A stretch of 64,000 bases of DNA from Steromphala cineraria (taxonomy: Eukaryota; Mollusca; Gastropoda; Trochida; Trochidae): NCBI GenBank assembly GCA_916613615.1, contig OU744736.1, positions 17,123,724 to 17,187,723 of the forward strand. Reading direction: 5' to 3'. Of this stretch, positions 24,213-37,562 are shown piece after piece. The notes under the pieces were generated by a model. The model searched no databases. It saw nothing but the letters and a program-made list of their open reading frames with translations, and was not told the DNA's origin. Made by a program: the position numbers and the translations under genes. Each line of letters starts with the position of its first letter. Position 1 is the first letter of the stretch.

Positions 24213-24599
24213 CTGGAAAAAAGAAACATGATGAATTACCATTAGCACTTTTTCCTTAAAAATAGATAAAGTTTAAAATCATAACCATCCCTTCGGAACA
24301 CCTATGGACCCACTAGTCAAAAACACAGACAATCTACTTTTTTCATTCTGCGAAGGGCAAACGAGGGAATAAAATATTACAATGTCATAAACATATGCAC
24401 AACAACTCTAATGATAAGAGGGTCTGTTTTTTGCCTAATTAAAAGAAAACAAAATTGCTGATTATCAAACAACTATGTCAAAATATGAAACTATAACAAT
24501 AAAATATATCTAATGAACTTGGATAAACAATGAAAAAGCTCATAGTTCATAAACCGCCAAACATAAGAAAATTACGTCACTAGCAATAGTATTTGGGGG

Positions 24600-24865
24600 C
24601 AGTCTAAGTTAACCTAGCCTCACTATTATCCGTTACACTGCTATACTGAGTCTAACAAGGCTTGGTTGAGAGTCGCGTCAGCCCACGTGACCAAGTTGAC
24701 CAATCAGAACTCAGTTTACCAAGCCACAATAGTGTGCCTTCGCACGTTTAACGTTGGAAGGTCATAGGTCGCAGAAAGGTCGGCTGACGCGACCCTCAAC
24801 CAAGCCTTGTTAGACTCAGTATAGCAGTGTAACGGATAATAGTGAGGCTAGGTTAACTTAGACTG
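24600..24865. mobile_element. Mutator-like MITE with long terminal inverted repeats
   Basis: The element is 266 bp and begins CAGTCTAAGTTAACC. Its right end is the exact inverse. The arms match over about 84 bp with one visible mismatch and flank roughly 95 bp of unique sequence. Both sides carry the same 10-bp direct repeat TATTTGGGGG (24590-24599 and 24866-24875), a target-site duplication. Long TIRs with 9-11 bp duplications are the mark of Mutator-like elements. There is no coding capacity, so it is non-autonomous. The near-perfect arms and duplication suggest recent insertion. Confidence 0.85.
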
Positions 24866-26734
24866 TATTTGGGGGATACGTTAACGGGATTGTACCGTCA
24901 CTTCTGGAAGCAAATTTCAACTTTTTGTTGGTGTACAGAGAACTTTTATTAGTCATTTTCAAAAGGACAATTGCCTTTTTTGGATATTGAATCATCCAAA
25001 GTAATTATCATATAAAGCACCATCATCCTATTAATTCCCATCAGAATGTGCTAAAGCAATATTTTAGTAAAATAAAGGAATTTTTAGTACAAGAGGATGT
25101 AACCAATTTTGACGTATGCACATTTACCGTTAGATTCAACATAAACTCTCATCAGTGACACACCCTTGCGTGGCCAGCATGTACAAATCTCATGTTTAAA
25201 AATATGTATTATCTGTCCACGTTCTCACTAAAACGACCCAGACAACCTGCGATTCCTGAGTTCCCAAACCTCAGCACTGTGATCATGTAACAACTGGAGT
25301 CATGCTTAAGCATCATTTATCAGCTGAGATCCCCATTGAAGAGTAAACCTGTAAGGTGATAATCACATTAAACCTGGCTCCCTCCCGCCCACACCTCGTC
25401 TGTATCCACAGACAGGGCCATCCAGTAAAGAAAACCTTCTGGAGGGAAACAATTATGACCAAATGCTGCATATGAGAAGAATTTCTATTTTTGCCAAGCA
25501 AACACAATTAACAAGCGATTAAGGCGATCAAATGTATGGAGATGAAAACCTTATCAGATCAAAGAAAACATGATTGAATTCGATATGGGAATAGAAATAC
25601 TCAATTACATTGTATTTCTTAATATATTAAAAAAGCAAATATATATCTGAACACTTCAGAACAAGGTCGTATCTGATGTTTAATAAGCTCATGTTATAAG
25701 TTAGTTTTGATATCTTTTAAATGAACAAAGACAACAAACAAATGTTGAAATCTTAACATCTTTTTTCGCGTGGTGAAGGCAAAATTCGTTCAATTGTTTT
25801 TATATTCCATTTATCATACAGCAGATTTAAGTGCAATCTTGTAATGTACTTTTTTGCTAACCGAGGGATTAGATCTGACAGATTTTGTGTCAAAAGCAAC
25901 AGAGTATATCTGTCAACTGCATATGGTAATAAATAATAATGAAATCCCTCTTTTGTCACTGAGAAAGAACGTTGACATATGTTACACAATTGTGTAAAAA
26001 TATGAAGCTAGACAGTTCGTGAGAAAAATTATTCTAACGACAAACTTGAAAAAGGATTTGACTAACACCATTTACTCAAAAAGTGAAGCAATCGGAAAGA
26101 TGTTAAATATTTCTTACAATTATTTACAATATTTGTATTTCAAAGCAGAATGTTTGATGTATTTCCGGAATTATTGCAAAACCAAAAGAAAATTATGTAA
26201 GAAAATTAATCAATAAAAGGAAAGATAAAAGCAACATTCCACGCTCCATTATGGTTTCTGTATTTCACATTCACCGTCGATCATTGTATATGTATTTCAA
26301 ATTCGCATTCATAGGGAAACTAATGACCAATATCTGAATTCCAGTATCATTTTCAGAGTGACAATAATGGCGGCGACTGTGAGTATATATCTGACTGTGA
26401 TGGGGTTTAGACTGGTGATGGAGCCAGCTAATTGTATAATGATAACTAAGAGAGTGCGTGTCGCCCAGATCAAGTCTGGTAATCAATCACAGAGAAGCAC
26501 AGACGTGATAGACGAGAGATGAACACTGCCAAAAGTCGTTCTCGCTCTTGCCGTAAAGCGGATCGATAACGACATCTTCTTAAAGTTGTTTGGGAGCAAG
26601 AAATATGTATAGAAATGTTTGAATAAGGATGTAAAATTTATGATTTAAGATCATCATCATCATCATTATCAACAACGTCGTAATCGCCGTCTCTTCATCA
26701 TCATAAAAAGTTCAAAAGTGTAATTCGTTCAATA

Positions 26735-26818
26735 AAAAACTATCATCATCATCATCCTAATCCTAATCATCATCATCATCATCCTTATCCTAATCACCAT
26801 CATCATCATCATCATCCT

Positions 26819-26852
<34 letters not shown>

Positions 26853-26857
26853 ATGCT

Positions 26858-26894
<37 letters not shown>

Positions 26895-26945
26895 ATCCTA
26901 ATCATCATCCTAATCATCATCCTAATCATCATCCTAATCATATAA
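26735..26945 (+). repeat. CAT/CCTAAT compound microsatellite
   Basis: About 210 bp of CAT triplets are interrupted by CCTAAT hexamers at irregular intervals. The Met/Ile-rich frame it creates on the minus strand is not a gene. Confidence 0.95.
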
Positions 26946-28469
26946 TCATAATCATAGCTTATTTTGGATTCAACTTATTTAAATTGGAATTTGACAATGA
27001 GTAAAATTTATGAATAAACCTTGAAATCAAGTTGTTTCTTTCAAAGTCATAAATTTTATCAATCGAGTTCTTTTAAAAATCTTTGAAATCAAATCTAAAG
27101 AAAGGTCTTCAATAGAAACGATGACTGTTATTGGGGCCATTCACATCAATTGCTTTCCTAAAAATTGCCGATTTGTTTCATTGAATAATTGACGATTAGC
27201 AGAACACGACGAGGGACTGTGATTTGCTTCTATTCCCAACACGAGTCTAGATCCCAGCAGGAATGCAATCCCAGTATAGGCTCAAATCAATTTCTAGAAG
27301 TCGTTAAAGCTTGTTGGTTTTGTTGCCGTGGTGTGGTCCTATTCAACATGATCAAACCGCCTCCACTACGTGCCGCTAAGGTCGGGGTCTCCTCGTGAAT
27401 ATTTACAAACGTCAAGATCTGTTTTTCTTCGGCTAGTTGCAAAGTTTAACGAAACAAACTTCCACTTATAGGTTTGGAATCGAATTTTGATTCCAGGTTT
27501 TTCAATCATGGACATTGGTGACGTCTTTTGTCTGATTTCGTTTGAAAACAGAAGTTTCATGCAGATGAAGTTTAAGATACTCAACACCAACATGGATGGA
27601 GTGCAGCTAACATACAACAACAGAAAACGTATTGTTATGCAATATTAATATCCTGTGCGATATTACAGAGAAAAAACCCAGTAGATAATACCTTGCATTG
27701 CTAAAGGAATGATAACAGTGGGTTTAAGTTAATTCAAAATTCTCATTACAAAGCTGATAATTACCTCATAAAATAAACAAAAAGGATGTTTGAACTTCTA
27801 CACCTTAACTCAAAATATATTTAAAAGGAACATTACATGAACAAGAAGTATAGAAAACTGAACTTGTAAACGCGAAAACGATTGCCTTTTGCCAATATCT
27901 ATTCTCATTTCACCACTGATCCCCAACACGATTGCTAGTTTTCATGAAAAGTTCGGCACATAATTGAGAAAGTAAGTCAGCGTCTAAGACCATACATTTC
28001 AAAACCGCCATCGATCTAGTGCTTGTATGCACAGCTTCAGTTAACCGGTTATTGAAATCCCATTATATAGAGATGCAGGTTCGCGTCCGCAATGATTTAA
28101 GTGTGATATTTCGTTGGTCGATAATAGCCCAAAGGACAGATCAAAAGTGGTCTTGCTTCTTTAGCTTCCTCGCTGAAAAAGGGCTGAGCTCTTAATAAAA
28201 ATGTATCATTTTGATTCATTTGACGATTTTTTTGGTACATTTAGCAAAGTCCATTTTCACATTGAGTCCTTGGATTTAGATGATAACTCAATGTTGTACA
28301 CAGTACTGTGACTATCCTCAATGACTGCTATGATGTATTATTAAATGTACTATATGTAGGTCATCATTACCCAAGTACTTCAGTGACATAGACCACCAAG
28401 ACGTAAATTGGTTACTCAAGACAACCTTATAGCAAAATTTAAGCAAGTGATCCTAGACTTTGATAAGGA

Positions 28470-28715
28470 AGTAAGCGGGTAGGTCTTCAAGATAATGTAC
28501 GTGATATGAGACTATGGTTCACCGTAAGTCAACATTGTGCGAATGAATAAGAAGAAGAAATATGGGTAGTTTTTCAATATAGTCCCAGTGATCTTCGACT
28601 TACCAGAAGTCAAATTGTGCGAATGAGTAAATGAAAAACTGTGTAGTAGGAAGAAATAAGGCAGTAGTTCTTCAAGTTAGTCTTAGTGACCACAGACTTT
28701 GAAACAACAGGTCAA
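28470..28715 (+). repeat. Degenerate tandem repeat
   Basis: Blocks such as GTCAAATTGTGCGAATGAGT and TCTTCAAG..AGTC recur two to three times with a period of about 100-120 bp and considerable divergence. Confidence 0.55.
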
Positions 28716-30725
28716 CCCCCTTGGTCGATTATGAAATGGTTAAAGCAAACAATTGGACTTGTAAAAATACATTTTTTATCAAACAAGAACTCTGTTAACT
28801 ACTCATCAAAGAGATATCTTCAGCAAACAATTTATTGTAAAACCATAATTAATTATGTATACATATGTATAAAAACAATTTATTATGTATACATTATATA
28901 CTTCACCTAATCATTTGTGTCGCTTGTTGTATAGCACTGTTAGAATATACACCGTAAGACCGATGACTTTCAAAGAAAGCATTTTACCCCGGCCATCATT
29001 AAAGAATTGAGTGTTGAATTCCATTAGAAATAAGAATTTAAAAAAATTGCTTTCGTTAAAACAGATGTTAAAAACACTTAATTCTTCTCATGTCAATACT
29101 ACCCGAAACCATATTTCAGCCCTAATGAAATCTAAACAAAAGTTTGAACGTTTAAAAAGCGAAACTTAATGAATAATAAACTCAGAAATAACAACCGAAA
29201 GAAAAGAAAAGAAATTAGTTTACAAGTTGAAGTAACAAGCATGATTCGCAAACGTCATCATCCAAACGACAAGATTTTTGAAGATGCTCAAAAAGCCGAT
29301 TGGATGAAATAATATCATCAAAGAATTCGAGCCCGGTGAAATAATTTAACTCAAATCTATCAAATAGCTTAAAACATGTAAAAAAGTCGAATTCATGACA
29401 AGTAGAACATTATCCAATGAATAATTCATCGAAAATCTCTACCCAATAATTTCTTTAGATTAACCTCACTTAATCATATCTCATGCAGAAAGATAAACTG
29501 AATGAATTCATTTGCCATTACAAAGGTCACTCCATTGAAAGATATATCAATATAAGGTCACGTTAGTAGAAACAATAGAGACAGGAACAAATAGAAATAA
29601 GAACAAAACAAAAGAGAAAGAAATCTAATAAACTAAGGCAAAAATTCAAAACAACCCTAACATTAAAAAAAGAGGCCTTTGTCCTTATTTATAAGTCACC
29701 CTTTATGACTCAAATTTTGCACCGCCAGTATCATTTCTTTAAACAAAACAGTCACTTCAACGACACGATAAAACAAATTCGGAAGAGAATTCATTTAACG
29801 AATTAGCTATTGTTTGCAAACTTATAATAATAATAATTCCGAAAAGAATAATGACAAAAGAGGAGATCACATGAACTTTTTCACAATAAAGGCGATAAAT
29901 AATTTTCATAAGCAAGCTGTGACTCTTCAGTTCTGACAAACTCCAATAACAAGACAGAACCGCAAGAATAGATTAAGAACATCTTAAAGCATCTAGTCAA
30001 TGAATAATAACCACAGCAATCCAATAAAGTATTTCAGATAAAGTGCCCAACCACAAGGAGAATTCCTTTGAACCTATTGGCAAGATGCAGTAGACAGAGA
30101 TGGGTGAGTGCATTCAGTTCAATCTGGAACTCTACTGTACATGACAGCAATAACAGAAAACAAGGTTAACATTTATGAGATTGAATACGTACTGCTTATA
30201 ACTTGGGTTGCATTCCAGGCACGAACTAGTTATATTGCCACTTGTACAGTTCTTGTCACTGAGGTGACCTTATTCGCATATGACTCGGCTTCCAATTTGG
30301 GGTTTACTTGGTAATTACTTTGGTATGGGGGTTTCGACGAATATGGTTTAGAAGTATATGTATCTACACTGTAATAGCTGAACGTTAATAATGATTTATA
30401 CCAGACATGTTTGACTTGATTTATAAAAGAAGGCCATTTGTTGTAATAGTCATTGATATCAATGCATGACATATTTATTGCAAAATACTTACCAGCCATG
30501 AAACAGTGTGAGATTATAAAGACGTCTCTCGTTTACATTACTAATTAATAAAGGTACATTATATTGTTTTTATTTGTTTGGTGTGGTTTATTTGTTCTTA
30601 TTGATTTAAACAGCATCTAGATTAAATGCATTATGATAAAGGCAAGGCAATAATAAGGCAAGAAAACTTTGAACATGCATTTAAGATATTCATAATCAGA
30701 TTCTTTATTTCGTAGATGACGGCCA

Positions 30726-31082
30726 TTAAAGGGACAGTAGTACGTTTTTAGGGGGAATATAAGGTGATGTCAGGAAATTGAAAATAAATGGTTCCAATTG
30801 AAAGACAATGTATTTAAACTAAATGAAACAGTAATAATTCAAATATTTAACGTTGAGTTTAGCCATGCGATTTCTTTTTCTTACACAATTAAAGGTGTTC
30901 ACAAAAATGGCCGCCAATGGAACTTATGTGAATCTTCATACTTTGTCCTCTGACTATGAATGATTGGTTTGTGTAATGAGATTTTTGTCACTGTCAAAAT
31001 AATAGATTTAGCATAAACGTGCAATTATCAGTGACAATTTTGAAATATAAAATTATCAAAAAACGTGCTAGTGTCCCTTTAA
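30726..31082 (+). mobile_element. MITE family A, full copy
   Basis: It runs from TTAAAGGGACAGTAG to GTGTCCCTTTAAG, with terminal inverted repeats of about 23 bp, and is close in sequence to the copies at 4.1 and 58.7 kb. It lies in intron 3 of the channel gene. A 158-codon open frame begins near its right end and is judged spurious. Confidence 0.85.
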
Positions 31083-32186
31083 GGTCCATAGTACATTTAA
31101 GTCAACACAGTTGTCTGCGTTGTGTTGCATTGACGATATTGCTTTTTCTGATTTCATGTTTAGGCCTACGGTTGTTATTCAGTACGTTGATGTGTTCAGT
31201 AAGTTTTACCGGGTTTCATAATCTAATGATCCAAATAGGGATCCAAAATACTTTTGTTTATTTTTTTTCAAAATACATAATTAATTTTTTTATATGTTAT
31301 GGTATAAAAGATCCGTGCGAATGGAGACACCATTGCACTTGGTTTCTCTCAAAGAAGTTTTTGATCTTCCTAACACGAATCAAGACATGCATTCATTACT
31401 TTTTGTGGTTTGTAGGTAATTTTTACATGACACTTTTCTTTTCAAATTTTCAGAGTTACCCTATGACGTACTCTCCTCCTTTCTTTCATTCATAATGAAA
31501 TGTGCGAATATATAAAGATTACTGAATTTTAGAAAGCAAAATGAATTCTGAAAGTAGTTTAACTTGAAACTCACTGAAGTGTTATGCATGTTAATGAGTC
31601 ACTCAAATCTTGAACAGATTGTTACAGCTTGATTGAATGATGAACGCCTTCGGGTTCTGTGATATAAGATATCTGTCATAGTCATCAAGTTAATGCGTTA
31701 TGTACATCTATCTAGATCAATTTTAACTGCATAAATGTGAACATTTTTGACTGATTACAATTGATACATCCAAATGTAAATAGATTAAGTAAGACATAAA
31801 TGATTGATTACAAGGGGGGTTCAGGAGATACGAGATTATAAATATAGATAAAGATTAATATATAACAGCTGTGATTCATTAAAATATCCCTTTAATATAT
31901 TGATTTCTTAATAATCAGATATGATTCCATTTACAGATTACATTCCATTTATAATATACAAATAACTAACAAATCGGTGTGCTTTTCGCAAGTGTGCATT
32001 ATCTTTTTCCTTCCAATCAACGAAAACAGAATTATGGTGTGTCAATTTTTGAATTTTTTCATGTATGCATTTTTTAACACGCGACAAGTTATCTTTTTGA
32101 GGTTTACTTTTAACTTGTAACTTCAAAAGTATGCTCTCTCGTTGGTAAAACGATATGGTATACTCATCCTTACATAAAGACTATTT

Positions 32187-32412
32187 AAAGTATTCATTAT
32201 TTGAATAATTATGAAGACAATGTAATGAATATGCAACATCTTTATTCAGTGTTTGCGACGTTTTGACATTAAAGTATTCATTATTTGAATAATTATGAAG
32301 ACAACGTTATGGATATGCAACATCTTTATTCAGTGTTTGCGACGTTTTGACATAGATACTCATGTCGTGTTCAAACAAGTGTATCTATGTCAAAACGTTG
32401 CAAACACTGAAT
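32187..32412. repeat. Tandem pair followed by an inverted copy
   Basis: A unit of about 84 bp (AAGTATTCATTATTTGAATA to TTGCGACGTTTTGACAT) occurs at 32187 and 32271 and is followed by an inverted copy of its end (TATGTCAAAACGTTGCAAAC, 32375 onward). Arms of about 35 bp can pair as a hairpin. Confidence 0.8.
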
Positions 32413-33430
32413 GGTAATTCATCAACTCAACTTCTAGAATGCCCATCAAAGAAGTATTCATAAGTTAATTTGCAATACAAGGGTGATTCTAAAAGTATTT
32501 TGTCTAGCTAACGAAAGGACATGAAGAGAATAAGAAACATCGCTGATTGTCCTGTCCTGTAGAACCGTGGTGAGAAGTTGATGGAACCAGGTAAATATAA
32601 ATACAGGGGGTGTTGATTGAAATTGATGGATAGCGTAGGAACATTGGTTAATGCTAATAAAATATGGTTTGATGGCATTGGAACGAGGTTTTATGGTAAA
32701 TGAACGTGAGGTTGTTATTGGAACAAGGCGGTTGGGGCTGGACATTGGTTGATGTTGTTGGAAAACAGATGGATGTTTGTTTGCACATGGATGGATGTTG
32801 TTGAAACATGAATGATGGTGGTAGAGCGAGATACAAATTGTGGATGGATAGTTACGAACGTGGGTAAATAAAGATTGAAAATGGTAAACGTTGATGAGAC
32901 TGGTAAACCATTGTTAACAGTTTACAGATTTGGCAAAAAGCATCTGAAGGCAAAACAGTGATTACAGTATGCGGAGAGAGGACCTCAGCGACAATTATGA
33001 AAACAACAACACTGACCTTTTCAGCATTGGAAGTTACAGACCCAGGCGAAATGAAAGTCACAGACATGAGTACCGCCTTATTCCACTACCTCATATAAGA
33101 AAGGTACACTTGACCTTTTCTAACAGCATTTCTTCTTGGTCACAGAGTGCGCTTGCAATGAGCAACATCCATTTGTATTCTCTTTTTGGTAATTGTTGGA
33201 CTTCTATATATGTATTCCTGTCCTCAATAAACCGTCTGGCTAGAGACCAGTTAAAGTACAAATCGTGTTCTTTTCCTATCTTGCTATGTTCTATGTTTGT
33301 AATCCATGTACTATCTTTGATCAAAGCTGAAACTATTGATATGTATATAGGAAATGTATTGAATCCTGTCCCGTATCTGTAGATAAATATACTTAACATA
33401 AATCACGGAACAACTTCAACAGTTTCTTTT

Positions 33431-33552
33431 AAATATATATATATATTAGAAATAGTAAACATCAGATGGTTCAGACTGGATCAATCTTCTTTAATACGAT
33501 GAATTCATTTCGACCATTATGTGGATCTTGTCAAGTATATATATATATATAT
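33431..33552 (+). repeat. TA dinucleotide runs
   Basis: Two TA runs, at about 33434-33446 and 33537-33552, lie 90 bp apart in intron 3. A similar run lies at 54659-54672. Confidence 0.85.
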
Positions 33553-35152
33553 GCTAAACTCGTTGAGAAATCACAAAACATATCATACTTTCGTTTCAAT
33601 CCTTCACTTATACCATGACCCAATAGTTACTGATAATCCAAATTCTGAAATTCTCTAATACTCTACACAATGCTCTCACATCGCCTACAATTGATTATCA
33701 TTAACTTTTCGGCCAATGTACTGTGGATCTCATGGCCAAATACACGTTATAGGCCTCAAGAAAAAGAAAATATACACCACAGTTTGTTTGAATTAACTTA
33801 ATATCTTAGAGACATGTGATTTATCAAGTTATGGCACGTTTACAATAACACATATTGAAGTAGTTTGAATAAAATAATTTGTGTCTGGTTACTGTTTTGT
33901 AAAAAGATCTTTGTTCAATGCTCTTGACAAAATATGACCAACTATGATTACGATGAAGTCATTCCAAATTCCAATAATAATAGTCATCGTATTTCTTACG
34001 AGTGTTAAGACACGGATTTGTGGACACCATTAGCGTTTACTTCTTGAGGTCATAATAAATTGATCATGTTTGAAAAAAATAGTTAACATTTTCTGTAATT
34101 TCTTAACTGTACATAATATACAAAGGCTCCCAGAATGCAATCTTATTATGTCTTACTATTATCCACAAGTGACATGCACTTCAATAAACAAATAAGGACT
34201 TAGTCTGTTATCCAGACCCTAAATCTAAAACATTAAAGAAGACTTATTAAGTCTAGAAATTGTTGGCAAGTCTAGATGCATCAGCTTAAGCGATATCTTT
34301 ATTCAATTTTATATCAACTGTCAAATAATAAAATTAATCTTTTATTCAGAGACTATATGTTAGGCTAATTTAATGTACTATCAATACAGAAATCACAGAT
34401 ATCCCCTCTTTCCTGAAGTTCAATTTACGAATTGTTATTAGAAAGATTACTTCTGTGTCCCATAACTACACTTGAGTCAGGACATTCTGAGGACAAAAAT
34501 CTACAATGCAAGTTTATGATCTTGATAAAACGAGACATAATATACATAATATAATAATTCAATTCAGTCTTTCGGTGCATTATAGAAACACGCAACCTTG
34601 CTGCACTTAACTCTAACCTTGATACTTCAGTGTGACATATTGATTGCATAGCCATGAAACATAATTTGAGATAATACTGATAAAATCTAGCCTACCGTTC
34701 ATAATTACTCTTTCCGTACTACACATGGCAAAGGTGATTTTTTTAAACTTTTAAAATGACGCTTGAGTACAGGCGGGTAAAGCTGTCATCGGTCAACAGT
34801 TTCAAATCTTTTGTTGGAATAGTAAGTAATGAGGACCATAAATGAGGGTTATCATATGTTTACATCAACGTAGTAGTTCGTAATCGATCCGAGAGCTTCT
34901 AGAGCTTTGACAGCCTTCAAGTCTTACATTGATATAGAGAATGTAGATATATTTTAACATATTGTTAAGAATCTTATACTGCTGAGGAATATATAGATGA
35001 CTACTTCTTTGTTCTCAAGCAGAGGAAGAGTAATGAAGTAGGGGCATATATATATAAATAGTAAAATGCAAAGTAAGAACAACTTAATGAAGAGAGTAAA
35101 TGTAATTAAACAGAGAGACTCTAACTGAAAGACTCTGTTTAATTCCATTGAA

Positions 35153-35174
35153 GAAGAAGAAGAAGAAGAAGAAG

Positions 35175-35204
<30 letters not shown>
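35153..35204 (+). repeat. (GAA)n microsatellite
   Basis: About 17 uninterrupted GAA triplets. The poly-Ser and poly-Phe frames on the minus strand are artefacts of it. Confidence 0.95.
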
Positions 35205-35205
<1 letters not shown>

Positions 35206-35584
35206 TAAGAATCTTGTCACAATTAGCGTTGAACGTTGACAACCCAATTAAAGATTTTCCCACAACAGAAGTGTGGCCATACTCGGGGATTTTTAATATG
35301 GCATAGCGAGTCAAAAACGTACAAGGCCTGTTTTTGTAACTCCCTTTAGAATAACTTACGGAATAATTAATAACCAGGATGTCACTTTATTGTTGGAAAA
35401 AAAGAAATTGTGAAGTTTAGCCTGCGTGTTCAAAGGAAGAAGTTGTAATCCATTGTCTATATTTTCTTAAGCTATGTTGGCTCTAAGATAGTCCTACGTC
35501 ATTTTAGGAGAAACAGATAACCTCACCAAGCTTAGAGAATAGTAGTAAGAATACCAGTAACCAGTAAAACCAGGACAATACTAT

Positions 35585-36075
35585 TTCAATATGGATTTGG
35601 ATTTGTGAGGACTAATCAGGAGATAAGTGATACCAAAGCATTTATATATATATTTTCGAAACAAGATTACAGGACTGTCAACGTCTGATTCAGAACTGGC
35701 ATTCATCTCTTTCAAATTCCTGAAATACTATCATACCCCATACAAGTCACTATTCAATGCTGAAAAATACCTTTCTTCATCTGAATTCCCATCATATTAT
35801 AAAAAAGCCATCGCAAGATTTAGATGTCACAACTATAGACTAGCCATAGAAACTAGACGCCATTCCAACATCCAAAGAGAAGATTGACTGTGTTCATTCT
35901 GTTTTTCGAATAATTAATCTTACATAGAAGATGAATATCAACCAAGAACGACAACTCTGCTTACCTGATGATCACTCCAGCCAACTCACAACACATTTGA
36001 AAACTTAATGTCTCCGCAATATATAAAAACTCTTAAAGAAATTAAAAAATATTCTAGCAAAATATCCAAATAATT
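35585..36075 (+). pseudogene. Decayed LINE reverse-transcriptase ORF, C-terminal part
   Basis: The plus strand encodes the C-terminal region typical of invertebrate non-LTR retrotransposon ORF2 proteins. Recognisable pieces in order are a GFGFV..NQE-like start, a stretch ending ARFRCHNYRLAIETRRH, then a Cys motif LCSFC and EDEYH, and finally ENLMSPQYIKTLKEIKKY. The related form in the family is roughly R.R...H.L.IE.GRH, C..C, (I/V)EDE.HF and LM...N...L..L..YI. The frame is broken by a TGA at 35886-35888, where an Arg is usual before LC, by further stops, and by a frameshift near 35.62 kb. It lies antisense within intron 3 of the channel gene. The upstream parts of the element (endonuclease, RT core) are absent. 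Confidence 0.72.
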
Positions 36076-36900
36076 CTTCGCTATGTCTATATTTAATGTA
36101 TATACGCATGCGATGTTCAATGTTAATATGTTCTTGTTTGGGCCAGAGGCCTTGAAAACTGAAAAAAAACCTGTCTGTCCGTCATACCAATTAGGACAAA
36201 TCTGAATTGTTTAAGTAAGCGGTAAACAAAAAGAAGTGCTCAATTTTATTGAAGGTCGCGGTGATAGTGATAGTTGCGGTAGTGGTTGGAGCGGTGCGGG
36301 CTAAAGGCAGTTGCTTGGATCGTCTTAACAAAAGGCTTTCGGTGGTTCCCTCACTTTCTTAATTTTTTCTCAAACGTTTCTCAGAAGGGGGGGGGGTATG
36401 TTTGGACTTCAAACACTTCTCCTTGGATCGGCGACGAAGGTGAAGGGAAGCGTGCTGAATGAACTCATCAGTATAACCATGATATGGAGGAGGACTCCAC
36501 TTAAAGACGCTAAGGACAACTCTGAATTTATACATGAAAATAATCCATCTTTGAGTGGTGCAGATCAATATATTTATGCAAAACTATTGCAAAGGAAGGT
36601 TTGTTTATCATGGAAAAGAAATTTAAGTGGGGATTTTTAAATCATGCAAATAATTCTATTAGTAATCATTGCAAAATCAACAAGTTGAAACATGTTATTG
36701 GGGTAACATTGTTATTGATTCATATTTGACAACTTGATAAAGAAGAGGGCACAAGCGAATTCCGTTCGACAAAAAAAAACCCGATAGGACTGTCCCTTTA
36801 AATTGGCCCTTTTAACATTTAATAAAGGGGCCTGTGAGTTGGAACCCTAAGAACAACAATGTGAAGATCCTTCACGAAGACAAATGGTGAATGGACTCAC

Positions 36901-37562
36901 CTCTATCACCATGATGGAGAGGATAGCGATACTGCCGAGATGTATGGCGGTGGAGATGGTGTGGATCTTCTCGTACTCGTTGTGGTAGTGCTGGTGTTTT
37001 GTCTGGTTCTGGGCCACGTGGTCTGGGTAGTACTCGGCGACCAGGAAGAAACTCTCCTTCACATTGTTAATCTCCATCACGAACAACTTACTCAAATCCA
37101 CATCAGTATTCCATTTTGTCCGGTTTTCGGTCACATTTGTTTCTGGACTAGGATCAACACTAACAGCAGTCTTAATCAATCTGCTAGGTCTTAATGCACC
37201 GGAGGTGGGCTCCGATGAAGAAGTTACATTAGTTAATACACCTGCTGGTTTCACTATACTGTCTGTCGTTACACCCTGGCCAGTATCTCTCACAGCAGGC
37301 GTATCAGGACTAGGAGTCACACTTCGTTTATTGCGAACCTGTACGTACTCCTGTGAATGAGATGTGTTCACACCTAGGTCACAACTACACTTACAGGGCA
37401 GACAGGACAGCTCCTCCTCGCCCTTGATGTGGAGGTTCCCCTTCAGCTTGTACAGCAGTTCGTCCATGGTTCGCCCATCAAAGGCGTGGAACTCTTCTGG
37501 GTAGGCCTTCTTCAGGTAGTCCACGAACCGCTGGATCTCGTTCTCCTCATTCTCGAATCGGA
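36901..37562 (-). CDS. HVCN1-like: Hv-like channel exon 3 (giant S1-S2 loop, start of S2)
   Basis: This 662-bp exon has acceptor ccttgcag and donor GAG/gtgagt, ending in phase 0. It encodes about 200 extracellular residues followed by most of helix S2 (HLGSIAILSIMVIE). In human Hv1 this loop is only a couple of dozen residues. The loop begins with an acidic helical-looking part (FENEENEIQRFVDYLKKAY), then a cysteine cluster (CLPCKCSC), a Ser/Thr/Pro-rich stretch with sequons at NTS, NVT (twice), NRT and NQT, and a His-rich part (HQHYHNEYEKIH) just before S2. The His in AIHLGS aligns with zinc-binding H140 of human Hv1. Glu-292 aligns with E153. The position of charge-transfer F150 is Met. GC content is higher than in the surrounding introns, as expected for coding sequence. 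Confidence 0.9.

Larger units (their letters stand above)
24213..36900 (-). other. Intron 3 of the Hv-like gene
   Basis: This 12.7-kb intron holds the Mutator-like inverted-repeat element (24.6 kb), a CAT-rich microsatellite (26.7 kb), a degenerate tandem repeat (28.5 kb), an A-family MITE (30.7 kb), a tandem-plus-inverted repeat (32.2 kb), a GAA run (35.15 kb) and a decayed LINE (35.6 kb). Long open frames at 31.0-31.5 kb and on both strands at 33.0-33.4 kb are judged chance. 24.9-26.7 and 29.0-30.7 kb show nothing. Confidence 0.7.

Noticed and set aside
26729..26941. Met/Ile-rich minus-strand open frame
   Set aside because: It is a translation of the CAT microsatellite.
31019..31495. 158-codon plus-strand open frame with hydrophobic stretches
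   Set aside because: It begins inside a MITE, its hydrophobicity follows from T-rich sequence, and no domain, splice context or conserved residues are seen.
32969..33399. Open frames over 100 codons on both strands
   Set aside because: They overlap each other, neither shows a recognisable family, and no splice partners could be phased.
34954..35314. Poly-Ser and poly-Phe minus-strand frames
   Set aside because: They are translations of the GAA run.
36940..37360. Plus-strand open frames of 84 and 98 codons
   Set aside because: They are antisense shadows of the large exon 3, which has matching splice sites and family alignment on the minus strand.
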